Of a stretch of 64,000 nucleotides of DNA, positions 27,912 through 34,904 are shown piece after piece. Positions within the stretch are counted from its first letter, which is position 1; the number at the start of each line of letters is the position of its first letter. A program made the position numbers and the translations under genes. The DNA comes from Chlorobaculum limnaeum (GTDB lineage: Bacteria; Bacteroidota; Chlorobiia; Chlorobiales; Chlorobiaceae), in the NCBI RefSeq assembly GCF_001747405.1, contig NZ_CP017305.1, positions 452,001 to 516,000 on the forward strand, written 5' to 3'. The notes beneath the pieces were generated by a model. The model did no database searches. It was not told the DNA's origin and was given only the letters and a program-made list of their open reading frames with translations.

Positions 27912-28925
27912 TCACATATACTTCATGCCGATCATTCCTGCGGCCACGAACTGATTGATGAGAAACAGGATGTTGTTGATCACCTGAAAGCGCAGGAATG
28001 CGTTGTGTTCGTGCACTTCGCTCTTGCCGATGGCGTTGCCGAAGCCGTCGCTGACCGCGCCCTGCATGAACGACGCGCCGGTTCGCGGATCGCGATAGAT
28101 CGGAATCTGCACCAGGATGTTGACCACCAGCGAAACGAGAATCATGTACATCAGGAGATGAAAACCCCACTGCCATGCGAGGATTGCGAAACCTGCAAAG
28201 ACAAGGTCGATGATGATGAAGGCCGTGAGGAAGGTGTAGCGCGAGCCGACGAGCACGGTCAGCGATTTCATGCCGCTTTCGGCATCGCCCTTCTCTGACT
28301 TGAAATCGTTCATGATGATGAGCGAAATCGCCATGAAGAAATTCAGCACGGCCAGCCAGACCACTTCGGGCCTGATTTCGCTGAAGAGCGCGTTTGCCGA
28401 AAGGTAGGTGATGACGCCATAGGACATGCCGACCGCCGGTGCCGAGAGAAAAATGTTCTTTTTCAGCTTGAATGGCGGCGCTGAATAGATATAGCCGAAA
28501 ATCAGGCCGCTTGCCATGCAGACGCTCAGGATGAGGCCCCGCTGGCCGCCGATATGGATCGACAGAGCGATGCTGATGGCGAGCGCGGCGAAGAGCACGA
28601 TGCCCCAGTTCCAGATCGCCTCCCGCTCGGAGATCCGCCCGGAAGGGATCGGCCTGGTCGGTTCGTTGAGCCGGTCGAGTTCCAGATCGAAATAGTCGTT
28701 CACCGACTGGCTGAAACCCGTGCCGAGCGGGCCGTACATGACGAAGAGCAACAAGAGCAGCAGGTAATCATGCCAGGTCGGCTGCATCGCGCCAGAACCC
28801 ATGACACCGCAGGCAAGGCATGGAAAAACGCTGATCCAGGTGACCGGATCGAGCAGCTCGATGTGGGCCTTGATCTTCTCTTTCAGGCCCAGAGAAGAGC
28901 TGGCAGTCAGTGTGGCTATGTTCAT
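27912..28925 (-). CDS. bchK: (Bacterio)chlorophyll synthase, UbiA family, BchK or BchG
   Basis: The protein has about 337 residues from ATG 28925. It is a polytopic UbiA prenyltransferase with the chlorophyll-synthase substrate motif SVNDYFDLELDRLNEPTRP followed by IPSGRISEREA, and a second Asp-rich loop NDFKSEKGDAESGMKSL. These enzymes esterify bacteriochlorophyllides with farnesol or phytol. BchK (chlorosome BChl c/d/e synthase) is preferred over BchG because the gene follows a radical SAM gene and a chlorosome protein gene on the same strand, but the sequence alone does not settle it. The frame is open to 28955. The multi-PAS kinase gene lies 111 bp downstream. Confidence 0.75.
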   Translation of the reverse strand: MNIATLTASSSLGLKEKIKAHIELLDPVTWISVFPCLACGVMGSGAMQPTWHDYLLLLLLFVMYGPLGTGFSQSVNDYFDLELDRLNEPTRPIPSGRISEREAIWNWGIVLFAALAISIALSIHIGGQRGLILSVCMASGLIFGYIYSAPPFKLKKNIFLSAPAVGMSYGVITYLSANALFSEIRPEVVWLAVLNFFMAISLIIMNDFKSEKGDAESGMKSLTVLVGSRYTFLTAFIIIDLVFAGFAILAWQWGFHLLMYMILVSLVVNILVQIPIYRDPRTGASFMQGAVSDGFGNAIGKSEVHEHNAFLRFQVINNILFLINQFVAAGMIGMKYM

Positions 28926-28965
28926 ATCTTGCAAATGATTGGTTCGGAATTGCACGAGCGCGGCA

Positions 28966-30348
28966 TTACAGATACATGGCCGGTTTCAGGGCGCGGGTGA
29001 ACCGGTTCATCTGAAGGTTGGCCAGCCATACCCAGTTCAGCGGCTTGCCCTTCATCCGGCGCATGATGGCGCGTCCACCGTACACCTCTTTCTGTATCTT
29101 CACGAAGTTTTCGAGGAATTTTTCGGTACCGATCCCTTTGGGTTCGAACATGTAGTGATAGGTGTCGAACTTGTCCCAGTCGAAATGGCGCAGCCGTGGC
29201 TTCATCTCGTTGAAATAGGGGGTGCCGGGAAAGGGCGTAACCAGCGAAAAAACCGGGAAATCGATCCGGTTCTCCATGATGAAGTCATAGGTCATCTGGA
29301 AGCTCTCCTCGCTGTCGTTGTCGAAGCCGAACATGAAATAGCCCTGGATGGCGATTTTCTGGTCGTGCAGGTTTTTAACCACCGAGGCGTAGTTGTCCAG
29401 CCGGTTCGACCCCTTGTGCATGCTTTTGAGCGTTTCCGGGTTCAGCGACTCGAACCCGATGCTCATGAGCTCGCACCCCGACCAGGCCGCGAGTTCGGCA
29501 ACTTCTGGGTCGTGGAGGAAATTCATCGAAATGTTGGCGTTCCAGCGAATGTTCAGCCACCCCATCTGGCCGAGCAGCTCCTTGAAATATTTCGGGCGAA
29601 AACTGATGTTGTCGTCCATGAAGGAGAAGTTGACCGCCTCCTTGCCGAGACGCTGCTGATGGTAGCGCATCTCGTCGAGCACCAGGTCGATGTCGCGGTA
29701 GCGGTAGTTCTTGCCGTAAATGGTGGGCGTCGTGCAGAAATCGCATCCGACAGGGCACCCTTTCGTGGCGAGAACGGGAATCCGCGAACTGTATTTCCGG
29801 CTGTTGCGGCTGCGGAGCGCAAATGAAAAATCGGGCCGCAGCATCGCATTCATCGGCTTCAGCGCTTCGGCGCGATAGAGCGGCTTCATCGCGCCGTCGA
29901 TGACATCTTGCGACAGTTCCGGCCACACAGACTCTATTTCGCCATACACGACGCTGGTCGCATGAGCCTGGGCTTCATCGAGGGACATGGTCGGGTGCAC
30001 ACCGCCGAGCAGCGCGATTTTGCCCTGCTTTTTTGCGGCTTCGGCGATGCGGAAGGCTTTTTTCGCGTTCAGGGTGCGAGAGGTGACGGCAACGACGTCA
30101 TAGCCTGAAAAATCCTCCGGAATCCGGTCGCCCAGCCGTTCATCGATGAAATCGACCTCGAAAAGCTCGCTGGCGAGGGTCGCCACCATCATGAGGTTCA
30201 GCGGCATGCTGACGCTTCCCGAATCGACCATCATGCTGGTATTGCTCACCGGCTGAACCAGCAACCATTTTTTTCGTGATTTTCCGTTCATGCCGGTCAA
30301 TCGCCGCTGATCGGGTGTCGCTACAAAGGCAGGGTTTTGGTTTGCCAT
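28966..30348 (-). CDS. B12-type radical SAM protein of the BchQ/BchR/BciD group
   Basis: The protein has 460 residues. A cobalamin-binding-like domain covers about 28-150 (WLLVQPVSN, DVVAVTSRTLNAKKA, LLGGVHPTMSLDEA), followed by the radical SAM cluster motif TKGCPVGCDFC near 195-205. The layout and many segments parallel bchQ in this window (VTSRT, LGGxH, the CPxxCxFC motif, a FPxFxxxTPxPGT segment). That suggests a peripheral modification of bacteriochlorophyllide, such as C-12 methylation (BchR). C-7 oxidation (BciD) is another option, but I cannot decide between them. It lies between csmE-like and chlorophyll synthase genes, 40 bp upstream of the latter's ATG, so operon membership is very likely. 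Confidence 0.72.
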   Translation of the reverse strand: MANQNPAFVATPDQRRLTGMNGKSRKKWLLVQPVSNTSMMVDSGSVSMPLNLMMVATLASELFEVDFIDERLGDRIPEDFSGYDVVAVTSRTLNAKKAFRIAEAAKKQGKIALLGGVHPTMSLDEAQAHATSVVYGEIESVWPELSQDVIDGAMKPLYRAEALKPMNAMLRPDFSFALRSRNSRKYSSRIPVLATKGCPVGCDFCTTPTIYGKNYRYRDIDLVLDEMRYHQQRLGKEAVNFSFMDDNISFRPKYFKELLGQMGWLNIRWNANISMNFLHDPEVAELAAWSGCELMSIGFESLNPETLKSMHKGSNRLDNYASVVKNLHDQKIAIQGYFMFGFDNDSEESFQMTYDFIMENRIDFPVFSLVTPFPGTPYFNEMKPRLRHFDWDKFDTYHYMFEPKGIGTEKFLENFVKIQKEVYGGRAIMRRMKGKPLNWVWLANLQMNRFTRALKPAMYL

Positions 30349-30407
30349 TACGGGTCAGGATCGAAATACTGGAGAGGAATACTGCAACAAAGCGCCAGTC
30401 TGGCGAG

Positions 30408-30665
30408 TCAGGAGTCGAATCTTCTGCCGGTCTCCTTGCTCGGCCGGGCATATCCTGAAACCGCAGGCGAGTTGCCGCGGAAAAGCGCCGTACTGTTTGT
30501 GTTGCCGTAGAGATGAGGATAGGCGTTAGCCCCGAGTCTCTTGGTGCATTTGCCTGCATTTTCGAGATAATCGCCGACCACCCACCAGTGACCGTCGATG
30601 AAAACTTCGAGAAACCTGCCATAAGCTTCGGCGCCGCGCACAAACGCGCCGTTAAAATCCGTCAT
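30408..30665 (-). CDS. csmE: Chlorosome envelope/baseplate protein, CsmA/CsmE family
   Basis: The protein has 85 residues. The core FVRGAEAYGRFLEVFIDGHWWVVG DYLENAGK aligns with CsmA (GRIFEVMVEGHWETVG, then GK and RINRNAYG). The His in GHW corresponds to the proposed BChl a ligand of the baseplate, and RLGANAYPHLYG matches the mature end of CsmA. About 35 more residues follow, longer than the cleaved CsmA tail and comparable in plan to the CsmE precursor. Because it differs from CsmA at many sites I call it CsmE-like. It heads the minus-strand run leading to radical SAM and chlorophyll synthase genes. Confidence 0.72.
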   Translation of the reverse strand: MTDFNGAFVRGAEAYGRFLEVFIDGHWWVVGDYLENAGKCTKRLGANAYPHLYGNTNSTALFRGNSPAVSGYARPSKETGRRFDS

Positions 30666-31095
30666 GATGGTGTGGTTCGTTTGAAAGAGTTGGTCAATGC
30701 GGTATTGCTGTTTGAATGTAATAAATGTAAGTAATTTATTCCAAGGATTATTGCTCAACAGGCGTCGCCAGTGGCGAATCCGCATCGAGCGTTTGGGGAT
30801 GAAAAACCGTTGTGCTCCGGGCGGCTTCTTCCTGTGCCAGCCGTTAGTTGTTGATTTTGTTTGTAAATACTTATTTTATTATTGTTTATGTTGTTTTTCC
30901 GAGAAGTTTTTTTTGCAACTGCCTCAAAAGATGTCATCAGGCGCGATGTCAGGAAGATCGCGAGGTAATCGCGTGTTTTCATGGTCATTGGAGCAGCTCT
31001 CAAATTTTTTCTTTTAAAAACAACATAAATAAACTATACTTTGCGTAAGAAAAGAAAGTTTTTGAGCTTTCCCAACCAAAAAACCATAAGTAGCT
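30666..31095. promoter_or_regulatory. Intergenic region between divergent chlorosome genes
   Basis: These 430 bp separate the csmE-like (minus) and csmB-like (plus) genes and should hold both promoters. The stretch 30850-31060 is AT-rich with runs of T and A. TATACT at 31035-31040 is a fair -10 candidate for the csmB-like gene, but I see no convincing -35. Short open frames here have no recognisable product. Confidence 0.4.
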
Positions 31096-31323
31096 ATGGC
31101 ACAAGAGACTACCAGCAATTTTGCGCAGTCATTGAACGATCTCATGGGCGCTGTAGGAAAAATCGGCCAGATGCAGGTCGATCTTCTTTCCTCGGTACTC
31201 AATTCGGCGGTTTCCGCTATCGAGCCGATGAGTAAAACTGCAAGCGAGCTTGTCGGCAACGTTGCCAATACCGCAACCCAGGCGGTGCAGGGCGTTGTTT
31301 CGGCAATTGCCCCCAAAAAGTGA
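31096..31323 (+). CDS. csmB: Chlorosome envelope protein, CsmB/CsmF family
   Basis: The protein has 75 residues, the size of CsmB (about 7.5 kDa). It is helical, with SNFAQSLNDLMGAVGKIGQMQVDLLSS, then SAIEPMSKTASELVGNVANTATQAVQGV and the end SAIAPKK, a pattern I associate with CsmB/CsmF proteins of the chlorosome lipid monolayer. CsmF cannot be excluded. No strong ribosome site precedes ATG 31096. It starts a run of small hydrophobic genes and lies opposite the csmE-like gene. Confidence 0.68.
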   Translation: MAQETTSNFAQSLNDLMGAVGKIGQMQVDLLSSVLNSAVSAIEPMSKTASELVGNVANTATQAVQGVVSAIAPKK

Positions 31324-31427
31324 TTCGTGGCATTTTCCAGGCAAGGTGATCCATGCGGCCAAGGCGTGGGTCGCCTTACTTTTTCCCTTTTTGTTTCACG
31401 TCGCCTAATCTTTACAGCAACAGAACC

Positions 31428-31772
31428 ATGCCAGAGTCTTCCAGCACAGCGCTGAACCCTTCACAGAACGGCGTCAAGGGTTGGGCCATGATGCTTCCTG
31501 TCGTTGGTCTCCCGTTAGGAGTTCATGCCATCGGCGGTGCGCTTTTTGCCGGTGTCGGCATTGCCGTTACTATCGCTCCGATAGCTCTTCCGGCTGCCGT
31601 TCCCCTGCTCTACAGCGTTGCCTCGAATGGTGGTTTCGATTCCATCGTCAGAAAGATTTTTCCATCTGCCGCTACGTCGGGAGCCGTGCAAAAGGTTGCC
31701 ATCAACGTGCCTCATGCCGTCGGCAAGGAGGCAGAGCCAGTCACAAGTACCGTCATTCAGGCAAGCGTTTAA
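31428..31772 (+). CDS. Small hydrophobic protein, probable chlorosome envelope protein (CsmC/CsmD-like)
   Basis: The protein has 114 residues from ATG 31428. A hydrophobic, Gly/Ala/Val-rich middle (about 18-63: MMLPVVGLPLGVHAIGGAL, then FAGVGIAVTIAPIALPAAV) is followed by a polar C-terminus. The size (about 11 kDa) and composition fit the CsmC/CsmD family of chlorosome proteins, and the csmB-like gene lies 104 bp upstream. I do not have a diagnostic motif, so the family assignment is inference from size, composition and position. Confidence 0.55.
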   Translation: MPESSSTALNPSQNGVKGWAMMLPVVGLPLGVHAIGGALFAGVGIAVTIAPIALPAAVPLLYSVASNGGFDSIVRKIFPSAATSGAVQKVAINVPHAVGKEAEPVTSTVIQASV

Positions 31773-31796
31773 TCAGTAAACCGGGACAAGCCCACT

Positions 31797-32033
31797 ATGA
31801 TCAGGCAATTATGGCTCAATGCGGTTAACTCCGCATGGAAAGGGTACATAAAAAGAATTGACAAGTGCCAGGCCGACAAGAAGTTCAGCGATTACCTCAA
31901 GCAGAGGGTCGATCTCGACATGACTCTCGAAGAGTTTGGCGAAATGATTTTCATAGCAGGATTTACGGCGGGAGAAGAGTATGCCGGCACCCTTCCGTTA
32001 CCGAAAGGAGGCCAGACCGTCAGAATGAACTGA
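31797..32033 (+). CDS. Small soluble hypothetical protein in the chlorosome cluster
   Basis: The protein has 78 residues, charged and helical: NAVNSAWKGYIKRIDKCQADKKFSDYL, then LDMTLEEFGEMIFIAGFTAGEEYAGT. I do not recognise the family. It lies 24 bp after one putative chlorosome protein gene and 51 bp before another, all on the same strand, so it is likely part of the same operon. Codon use looks like its neighbours. Confidence 0.6.
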   Translation: MIRQLWLNAVNSAWKGYIKRIDKCQADKKFSDYLKQRVDLDMTLEEFGEMIFIAGFTAGEEYAGTLPLPKGGQTVRMN

Positions 32034-32084
32034 TCGTTCGGGCCGGCCATAGCCTCGTTTCCAGAATTATGTAAAAAAGATATA

Positions 32085-32393
32085 ATGGATAGAACCAGCA
32101 TGAATCAGAATCCGATAACCACGACGGTTACGGCCGTCGGGCTTGCCGGTGGCGCGGCTTTTCTGGCTCCCGTAGCAGCTCCGGCAATACATGGTATTGC
32201 TGGCTTTGCGGTTGTGGGGCTGGGAGTTTATGCGACCGGTTCTGCGGTTTTCAACGCAACACGCTTTCTCAACGAAAAAGCCACGGGCATTTTGAATGAT
32301 GGAGCGATGGTTGTAGAATTGATCAAAGGAAGCGTTCTGTCGAACTCCAGGCCGAAAGCGCCCGCAAAGGAGGTTCCGTTCAGGCGCAAGTGA
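32085..32393 (+). CDS. Small hydrophobic protein, possible chlorosome envelope protein
   Basis: The protein has 102 residues, or 97 if it starts at ATG 32100. An Ala/Gly/Val-rich region (about 12-55: VTAVGLAGGAAFLAPVAAPA, then GFAVVGLGVYATGSAVFN) is followed by an amphipathic helix with FLNEKATGILNDGAMVVELI and a basic tail. It resembles the composition of CsmC/CsmD proteins and of the product of 31428-31772. No diagnostic motif was found, so the assignment is tentative. The DUF2156 gene starts 29 bp later. Confidence 0.52.
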   Translation: MDRTSMNQNPITTTVTAVGLAGGAAFLAPVAAPAIHGIAGFAVVGLGVYATGSAVFNATRFLNEKATGILNDGAMVVELIKGSVLSNSRPKAPAKEVPFRRK

Positions 32394-32422
32394 CCCGGAT
32401 TTTATAACTGAAGATGTAGTCG

Positions 32423-33343
32423 ATGGATACATCCCTGCCTGCGAGCTGGCTCAGAACCGATGCCCCTTCTCCACGCTACCACGCAATAAAACTGCCGTTT
32501 TCGCGTTTCACCTGGCTTCCTTTCGCCGATATCCCCGCGACGTACGATCTTTTCGATCTGTACCGCGATCTGAAGGATTCGTTTCCGGAGGGGTTTGTCA
32601 TCCGGGGGTGCCATCCGCATATCAGCGAATTGTTCCACTCATTGCGGCACGACACCTTCAGGTCGGGAATCGAGGCGGTGCTCAGGTTGTCCGACAGCTC
32701 GCATTTTGACGGAAAAAAGGTCAGGGCCGCGCTCAAGAGAGGGTGGCGGCATGGGGTTGTCGAAGAGCTCCCGCCCGGGGCCATGCGCTCCGGGCGTTTC
32801 CGGGCGCTTTTCGCTTCATCGCGACATGCCGGAAAACCTCAGCTCCGTCATGTATTCCGGAGCGATCCGTTACACGCCTCGCGCTGTTTCGTGTTCAGCT
32901 CCATTTCGGGAAACTGGCTGGCCTGCGTGACGCTTTCGCGGCAGGGTGCCAAGGCATACCATACCGAGCTGATGCTCAGAAGCCGACACGCTCCCGGCGA
33001 CATCATGGAGTGTCTGATCACGGAAATCTCGGCAAGACTCCGGGAGGAAGGCGCTGAAGAGCTGAGTCTGGGCGAAGTGCCGTTCCTGCTCCACAAGGAT
33101 GACCATCAACCGTTGAATTTGCTCGAACAGATGGTGTTTTCCGCCGCGCCGATGTTCCGGCACGCCTACGATTACGAGAACCTCTACTTTTTCAAAAACA
33201 AGTTTCAACCCGTCTGGCGCACCATGCGTCTTTGCGCAGGCCCCGGTGTGCGGTTTTCCCCCTCGTTTCTTACCGAACTCGCCTGGTCGATGGGGGTTGT
33301 CGAACTGCTGATGTTCGGGGGATTGGCCGTTCCGGGAGGGTGA
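32423..33343 (+). CDS. DUF2156 / lysylphosphatidylglycerol synthase C-terminal-like protein
   Basis: The protein has 306 residues. It resembles the GNAT-like catalytic domain of MprF-type aminoacyl-phosphatidylglycerol synthases as a stand-alone unit (DUF2156). Features are SDSSHFDGKKVRAALKRGWRHG, ELMLRSRHAPGDIMECLITE, the LSLGEVPF motif and the closing LYFFKNKFQPVWRTMRLCAGP. It lacks the flippase membrane domain, so it may aminoacylate a lipid or other acceptor from the cytoplasm. It is on the same strand as, and 29 bp after, the putative chlorosome genes. Confidence 0.7.
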   Translation: MDTSLPASWLRTDAPSPRYHAIKLPFSRFTWLPFADIPATYDLFDLYRDLKDSFPEGFVIRGCHPHISELFHSLRHDTFRSGIEAVLRLSDSSHFDGKKVRAALKRGWRHGVVEELPPGAMRSGRFRALFASSRHAGKPQLRHVFRSDPLHASRCFVFSSISGNWLACVTLSRQGAKAYHTELMLRSRHAPGDIMECLITEISARLREEGAEELSLGEVPFLLHKDDHQPLNLLEQMVFSAAPMFRHAYDYENLYFFKNKFQPVWRTMRLCAGPGVRFSPSFLTELAWSMGVVELLMFGGLAVPGG

Positions 33344-33349
33344 AAAAAT

Positions 33350-33386
33350 GACCTATAGGACTTACAGGTCGTATAAGTCCTATAGA
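33350..33386. repeat. GTCCTATAG-type short repeat after the DUF2156 gene
   Basis: ACCTATAGGACTTACAGGTC is followed by GTATAAGTCCTATAG. The ends CTATAGGACTTA and TAAGTCCTATAG form a 12-bp inverted repeat. It is the same family as 24226-24290 and lies between convergent genes, where it may act as a terminator. Confidence 0.6.
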
Positions 33387-33415
33387 AAAAAGAGCTTGTG
33401 GGATGAAGCGTTCGC

Positions 33416-33841
33416 TCAGTCGACGCCGATGATCACGCTCGATGCCTTGAAAATGGCGCAGGCGTGTGCGCCTTCGGCAAAGCCGAGCTTCTCGGCGCTG
33501 CCGTGGGTGATGACTGCCGAAAGCACGTCGCCGCCACCGATTTCGAGATCGACTTCGCAGTTGACCGGCCCGTCGATGACGCGGGTGACGGTGCCGCAGA
33601 GAATGTTCCGGGCGCTCATTTTCGCGTCGTGCAGGTTGGTGCCGAGGATGACCGTGCTTGCCTTGACGATGGCGCTGGCCGCCATGCCCTCTTTCAGTCC
33701 GAGCCGTTCGACCGCTCCGATGGTGATAATTGAAACAATCGAAGCTCCACTGGCGAGCGCGATGGTGACTTCGGCATTGACCGCGCCACTGACGATCGAA
33801 GCAATCGTTCCCCTGAAGATGTTGCGTGCGCTGATGTTCAT
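33416..33841 (-). CDS. Molbindin-type protein with two Mop domains
   Basis: The protein has 141 residues from ATG 33841. It has two tandem Mop domains of about 70 residues: first SARNIFRGTIASIVSGAVNAEVTI with ASAIVKASTVILG, second SARNILCGTVTRVIDGPVNCEV with ACAIFKASSVIIG. Such di-Mop proteins (ModG type) store molybdate or tungstate in the cytoplasm. No mod transport gene is visible beside it. The frame is open upstream to 33982, but that part reads as a non-conserved shadow. Confidence 0.9.
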   Translation of the reverse strand: MNISARNIFRGTIASIVSGAVNAEVTIALASGASIVSIITIGAVERLGLKEGMAASAIVKASTVILGTNLHDAKMSARNILCGTVTRVIDGPVNCEVDLEIGGGDVLSAVITHGSAEKLGFAEGAHACAIFKASSVIIGVD

Positions 33842-34300
33842 GGTTTTGCGTGAGTTATGGTTGTTGCGACTGGCGAACCGGAAAGGTTTTCCATTCCTCC
33901 ATTCTGATTCGTTATGTTTGAAAAAATATAACGAATATTCGGAAAATCGATAGGGCAAACGAGAAATTCTCCCTTGCCTCATGTTTCGTTTTCATCCGCG
34001 ACAATGACCGATCCAGCGGCTCGTGCCATGTGAAGACGGCACTAAGCGTCAAACTCTCGAACGGTTGATCCCGCCGCGTCACATTTGGCCGATTCAAACG
34101 GGCGGCTCAGCCATCTCTCGTTCAGCGCAAAGCTGTATATCGAGGGTAACGATCCCTGCTGCCCGTGAACAGGGCCAGGCCGTCGCCGTGCATTACCGGC
34201 TGAATCGTGGGTGCGTTTGAATGGCAATGAAGGCGAGGGAGTGCGAGGAGCGAACGCCGAAGAGGTTTTGCTCGCTCCTGTCGCGCGACTCTCGAAGTGC
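33842..34300. other. Gene-free stretch of about 460 bp
   Basis: The stretch lies between the molbindin gene's start and a small minus-strand membrane gene. The first 120 bp probably hold the molbindin promoter. Short open frames on both strands lack a ribosome site and a recognisable product. I see no tRNA, hairpin terminator or repeat. Confidence 0.5.
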
Positions 34301-34513
34301 TCAAGACACTTTATAGAGGTGCATTGTATCGTTGTCGTTGCTTTTTTTCATCAGCCTTTTAATGGCGCCAACGACACTTCTTTTTTCAGAAATAAGCGAT
34401 TCAGGCTCGCTCTCTTCAGACTCCTTATTCAGCGATGCGAGCACCATTCCCTGAAACACTAACAGCAGAACGACTGCGATCGCGACTATTGACAACGTGA
34501 TAACTTCTCCCAT
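34301..34513 (-). CDS. Small single-helix membrane protein
   Basis: The protein has 70 residues. One hydrophobic helix (about 5-26, ITLSIVAIAVVLLLVFQGMVL) is followed by an acidic stretch (NKESEESEPES) and a basic tail. A strong ribosome site AAAGGAGG lies about 7 nt before the ATG at 34513, so I think it is a real gene. It partly overlaps another open frame in a different phase. The family is unknown. Confidence 0.55.
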   Translation of the reverse strand: MGEVITLSIVAIAVVLLLVFQGMVLASLNKESEESEPESLISEKRSVVGAIKRLMKKSNDNDTMHLYKVS

Positions 34514-34748
34514 TGCTGCCTCCTTTTACCTCTATTGACCACTTGATGAGCGTTGACACGACTGCCGGCGGAATGCAGATGTCTGACGGCAGACTTTCGA
34601 TAAGTTCTGTAAGCGCTTTCCGCAAATCTCTTGCCTCTTCTTTCATGTAATTCACATCTTTAGCCACTCGCCTCAGCCTCTTGCCCTCCTGAACATCAGA
34701 TGCATCGAGTGTTTTACAAACCAGCGATTGCTGATGCCTGTCGATCAA
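34425..34748 (-). CDS. Possible small helical protein overlapping the next gene
   Basis: The frame reads up to 107 residues if TTG 34748 is used, or 73 from ATG 34646. The part before the overlap looks coding: LRRVAKDVNYMKEEARDLRKALTELI, then SLPSDICIPPAVVSTLIKWSI. The last 30 residues, Ser/Arg-rich, overlap the start of the small membrane gene. A frameshift or recent truncation of its 3' end would explain this. The function is unknown. Confidence 0.35.
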   Translation of the reverse strand: MIDRHQQSLVCKTLDASDVQEGKRLRRVAKDVNYMKEEARDLRKALTELIESLPSDICIPPAVVSTLIKWSIEVKGGSNGRSYHVVNSRDRSRSAVSVSGNGARIAE

Positions 34749-34904
34749 ATCCGCAGGTCATCGCAGAAAAAAAATGTACAGGTGGCTGGTTCTGTGTGTA
34801 ATTGTCAGATGTATATGTTTCGTGTGTCGAGCAAGGTGACGGCAAGGCGTGAGAGCGTTGTCGATTTCACTTATTCTTAACATTGAATTATATATATAAT
34901 GTTT

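Noticed and set aside
28966-30348. Naming the radical SAM gene bciD or bchR
   Set aside because: It resembles the group, but no residue I know separates C-12 methylation from C-7 oxidation, and no cruB-type gene of brown strains is nearby.
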